From: Bacillus sp. MYb209
Lineage (GTDB): Bacteria; Bacillota; Bacilli; Bacillales; Bacillaceae_G
Direction: 5' to 3'
NCBI RefSeq assembly: GCF_002975175.1
Contig: NZ_PCNZ01000009.1
Location: forward strand, 1-64,000
DNA: 64,000 nt
In this document: positions 63,690-64,000 of the stretch, one piece after another
Numbering within the stretch: position 1 is the first letter of the stretch
Layout of the letters: every line of letters starts with the position of its first letter
Position numbers and translations under genes: made by a program
Notes under the pieces: generated by a model
What the model was told of the DNA's origin: nothing
What the model saw: only the letters and a program-made list of their open reading frames with translations
Databases searched by the model: none

Positions 63690-64000
63690 ATTAAAAAATG
63701 GTTTATTATTGCGTTAATTAGCATTGCGGTTGGCTGGACTATTATCGATCACTTCCTATTAGACAACAAAGAAGATATAGCTTCAAAATCAAACACCCCC
63801 ATTGGAACTGAAGTTGGCAATGTTGCCCGCAATTTCCTTCTGGAAACAACCACCGGTCAAGAAGTTCGCCTTACAGACTATAAAGGAAAAAAAGTAATAT
63901 TAAATTTTTGGGCAAGCTGGTGTGGTCCATGCAAAATAGAAATGCCTGATATGGAAAAGTTTTATCATGATACTAAAGATATGGGGATTGAAATTGTCGC
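63690..64000 (+). CDS. ResA/TlpA-like membrane thioredoxin, partial, apparent ATT start
   Basis: An open frame runs from 63690 off the window edge. It encodes (I/M)KKWFIIALISIAVGWTIID, one N-terminal TM helix (about 4-20), then a thioredoxin domain with NFWASWCGPCK, cysteines about 78 and 81. It is an extracytoplasmic thiol-disulfide oxidoreductase of the ResA/StoA type. AAGGAGG lies 10 nt before ATT (63690-63692). No ATG, GTG or TTG starts this frame near the ribosome site, and an ATG there gives only a two-codon ORF. ATT is a known rare initiator. Confidence 0.82.
   Translation, partial: MKKWFIIALISIAVGWTIIDHFLLDNKEDIASKSNTPIGTEVGNVARNFLLETTTGQEVRLTDYKGKKVILNFWASWCGPCKIEMPDMEKFYHDTKDMGIEIV

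Noticed and set aside
1-64000. tRNA, rRNA, CRISPR or prophage signals
   Set aside because: None seen by eye: no cloverleaf-like clusters, no regularly spaced repeats, no integrase or phage structural genes.

Overview
The window reads as a piece of Bacillus cereus-group chromosome. It is AT-rich with strong AGGAGG-type ribosome sites and ordinary sigma-A promoters. It carries an InhA2-type M6 metalloprotease with a near-consensus PlcR box, an H-type small acid-soluble spore protein, a GerA-family germination-gene remnant, and glnQHMP, rbs and tre clusters in Firmicute order. I found no rRNA, tRNA, CRISPR array, phage or insertion sequence. Most of the window is core metabolism and transport.

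Layout. 1-2.9 kb: two-TM K+ channel, 2,3-butanediol dehydrogenase, MFS transporter. 3.2-5.6 kb: secreted metalloprotease InhA2 with a long structured leader. 5.9-12.3 kb: ribose operon rbsRKDACB with a transaldolase as last gene, a sigma-A promoter and a perfect cre. 12.4-14.6 kb: MarR regulator and DHA2 drug exporter. 14.6-16.1 kb: glpT behind a leader terminator (GlpP-type control likely). 16.4-22.0 kb: five-gene oligopeptide ABC operon. 22.1-24.5 kb: an unlisted 38-residue membrane peptide, a universal stress protein and a SulP anion transporter. 24.5-28.0 kb: cell-wall-binding-repeat lipoprotein and a divergent two-component system. 28-32 kb: RibD-like reductase, WYL regulator, HIT, OsmC, amino-acid permease. 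32.1-36.7 kb: glutamine-type ABC transporter and a Na+/alanine symporter. 36.9-39.3 kb: APH-type kinase, CPBP protease and a collapsed germination operon. 39.2-43.2 kb: trehalose operon treRPC.

43.4-45.1 kb holds the most interesting element. An 18-residue leader peptide ending in four consecutive His codons is followed by mutually exclusive RNA hairpins and a terminator in front of an APC-family permease. The pairing logic fits ribosome-mediated histidine attenuation, which I do not know to be described for this gene in Gram-positives, where T-boxes are usual.

45.1-64 kb: a frameshifted PAS-GGDEF-EAL protein, two Gly/His/Tyr-rich low-complexity proteins, cardiolipin synthase, a MoxR/VWA pair, NUDIX and OPRT-like enzymes, threonine catabolism (kbl-tdh), a methyltransferase, a Fur-controlled siderophore ABC transporter, a POT peptide transporter, sspH, an ArsR regulator, and the start of a ResA/TlpA-like thioredoxin whose only plausible start codon is ATT.

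Uptake and first-step catabolism of ribose, glycerol-3-phosphate, trehalose, peptides and amino acids dominate. Exact or one-mismatch CcpA (cre) sites precede rbs, glpT, tre, kbl and the 31.9-kb permease, which suggests shared carbon control.
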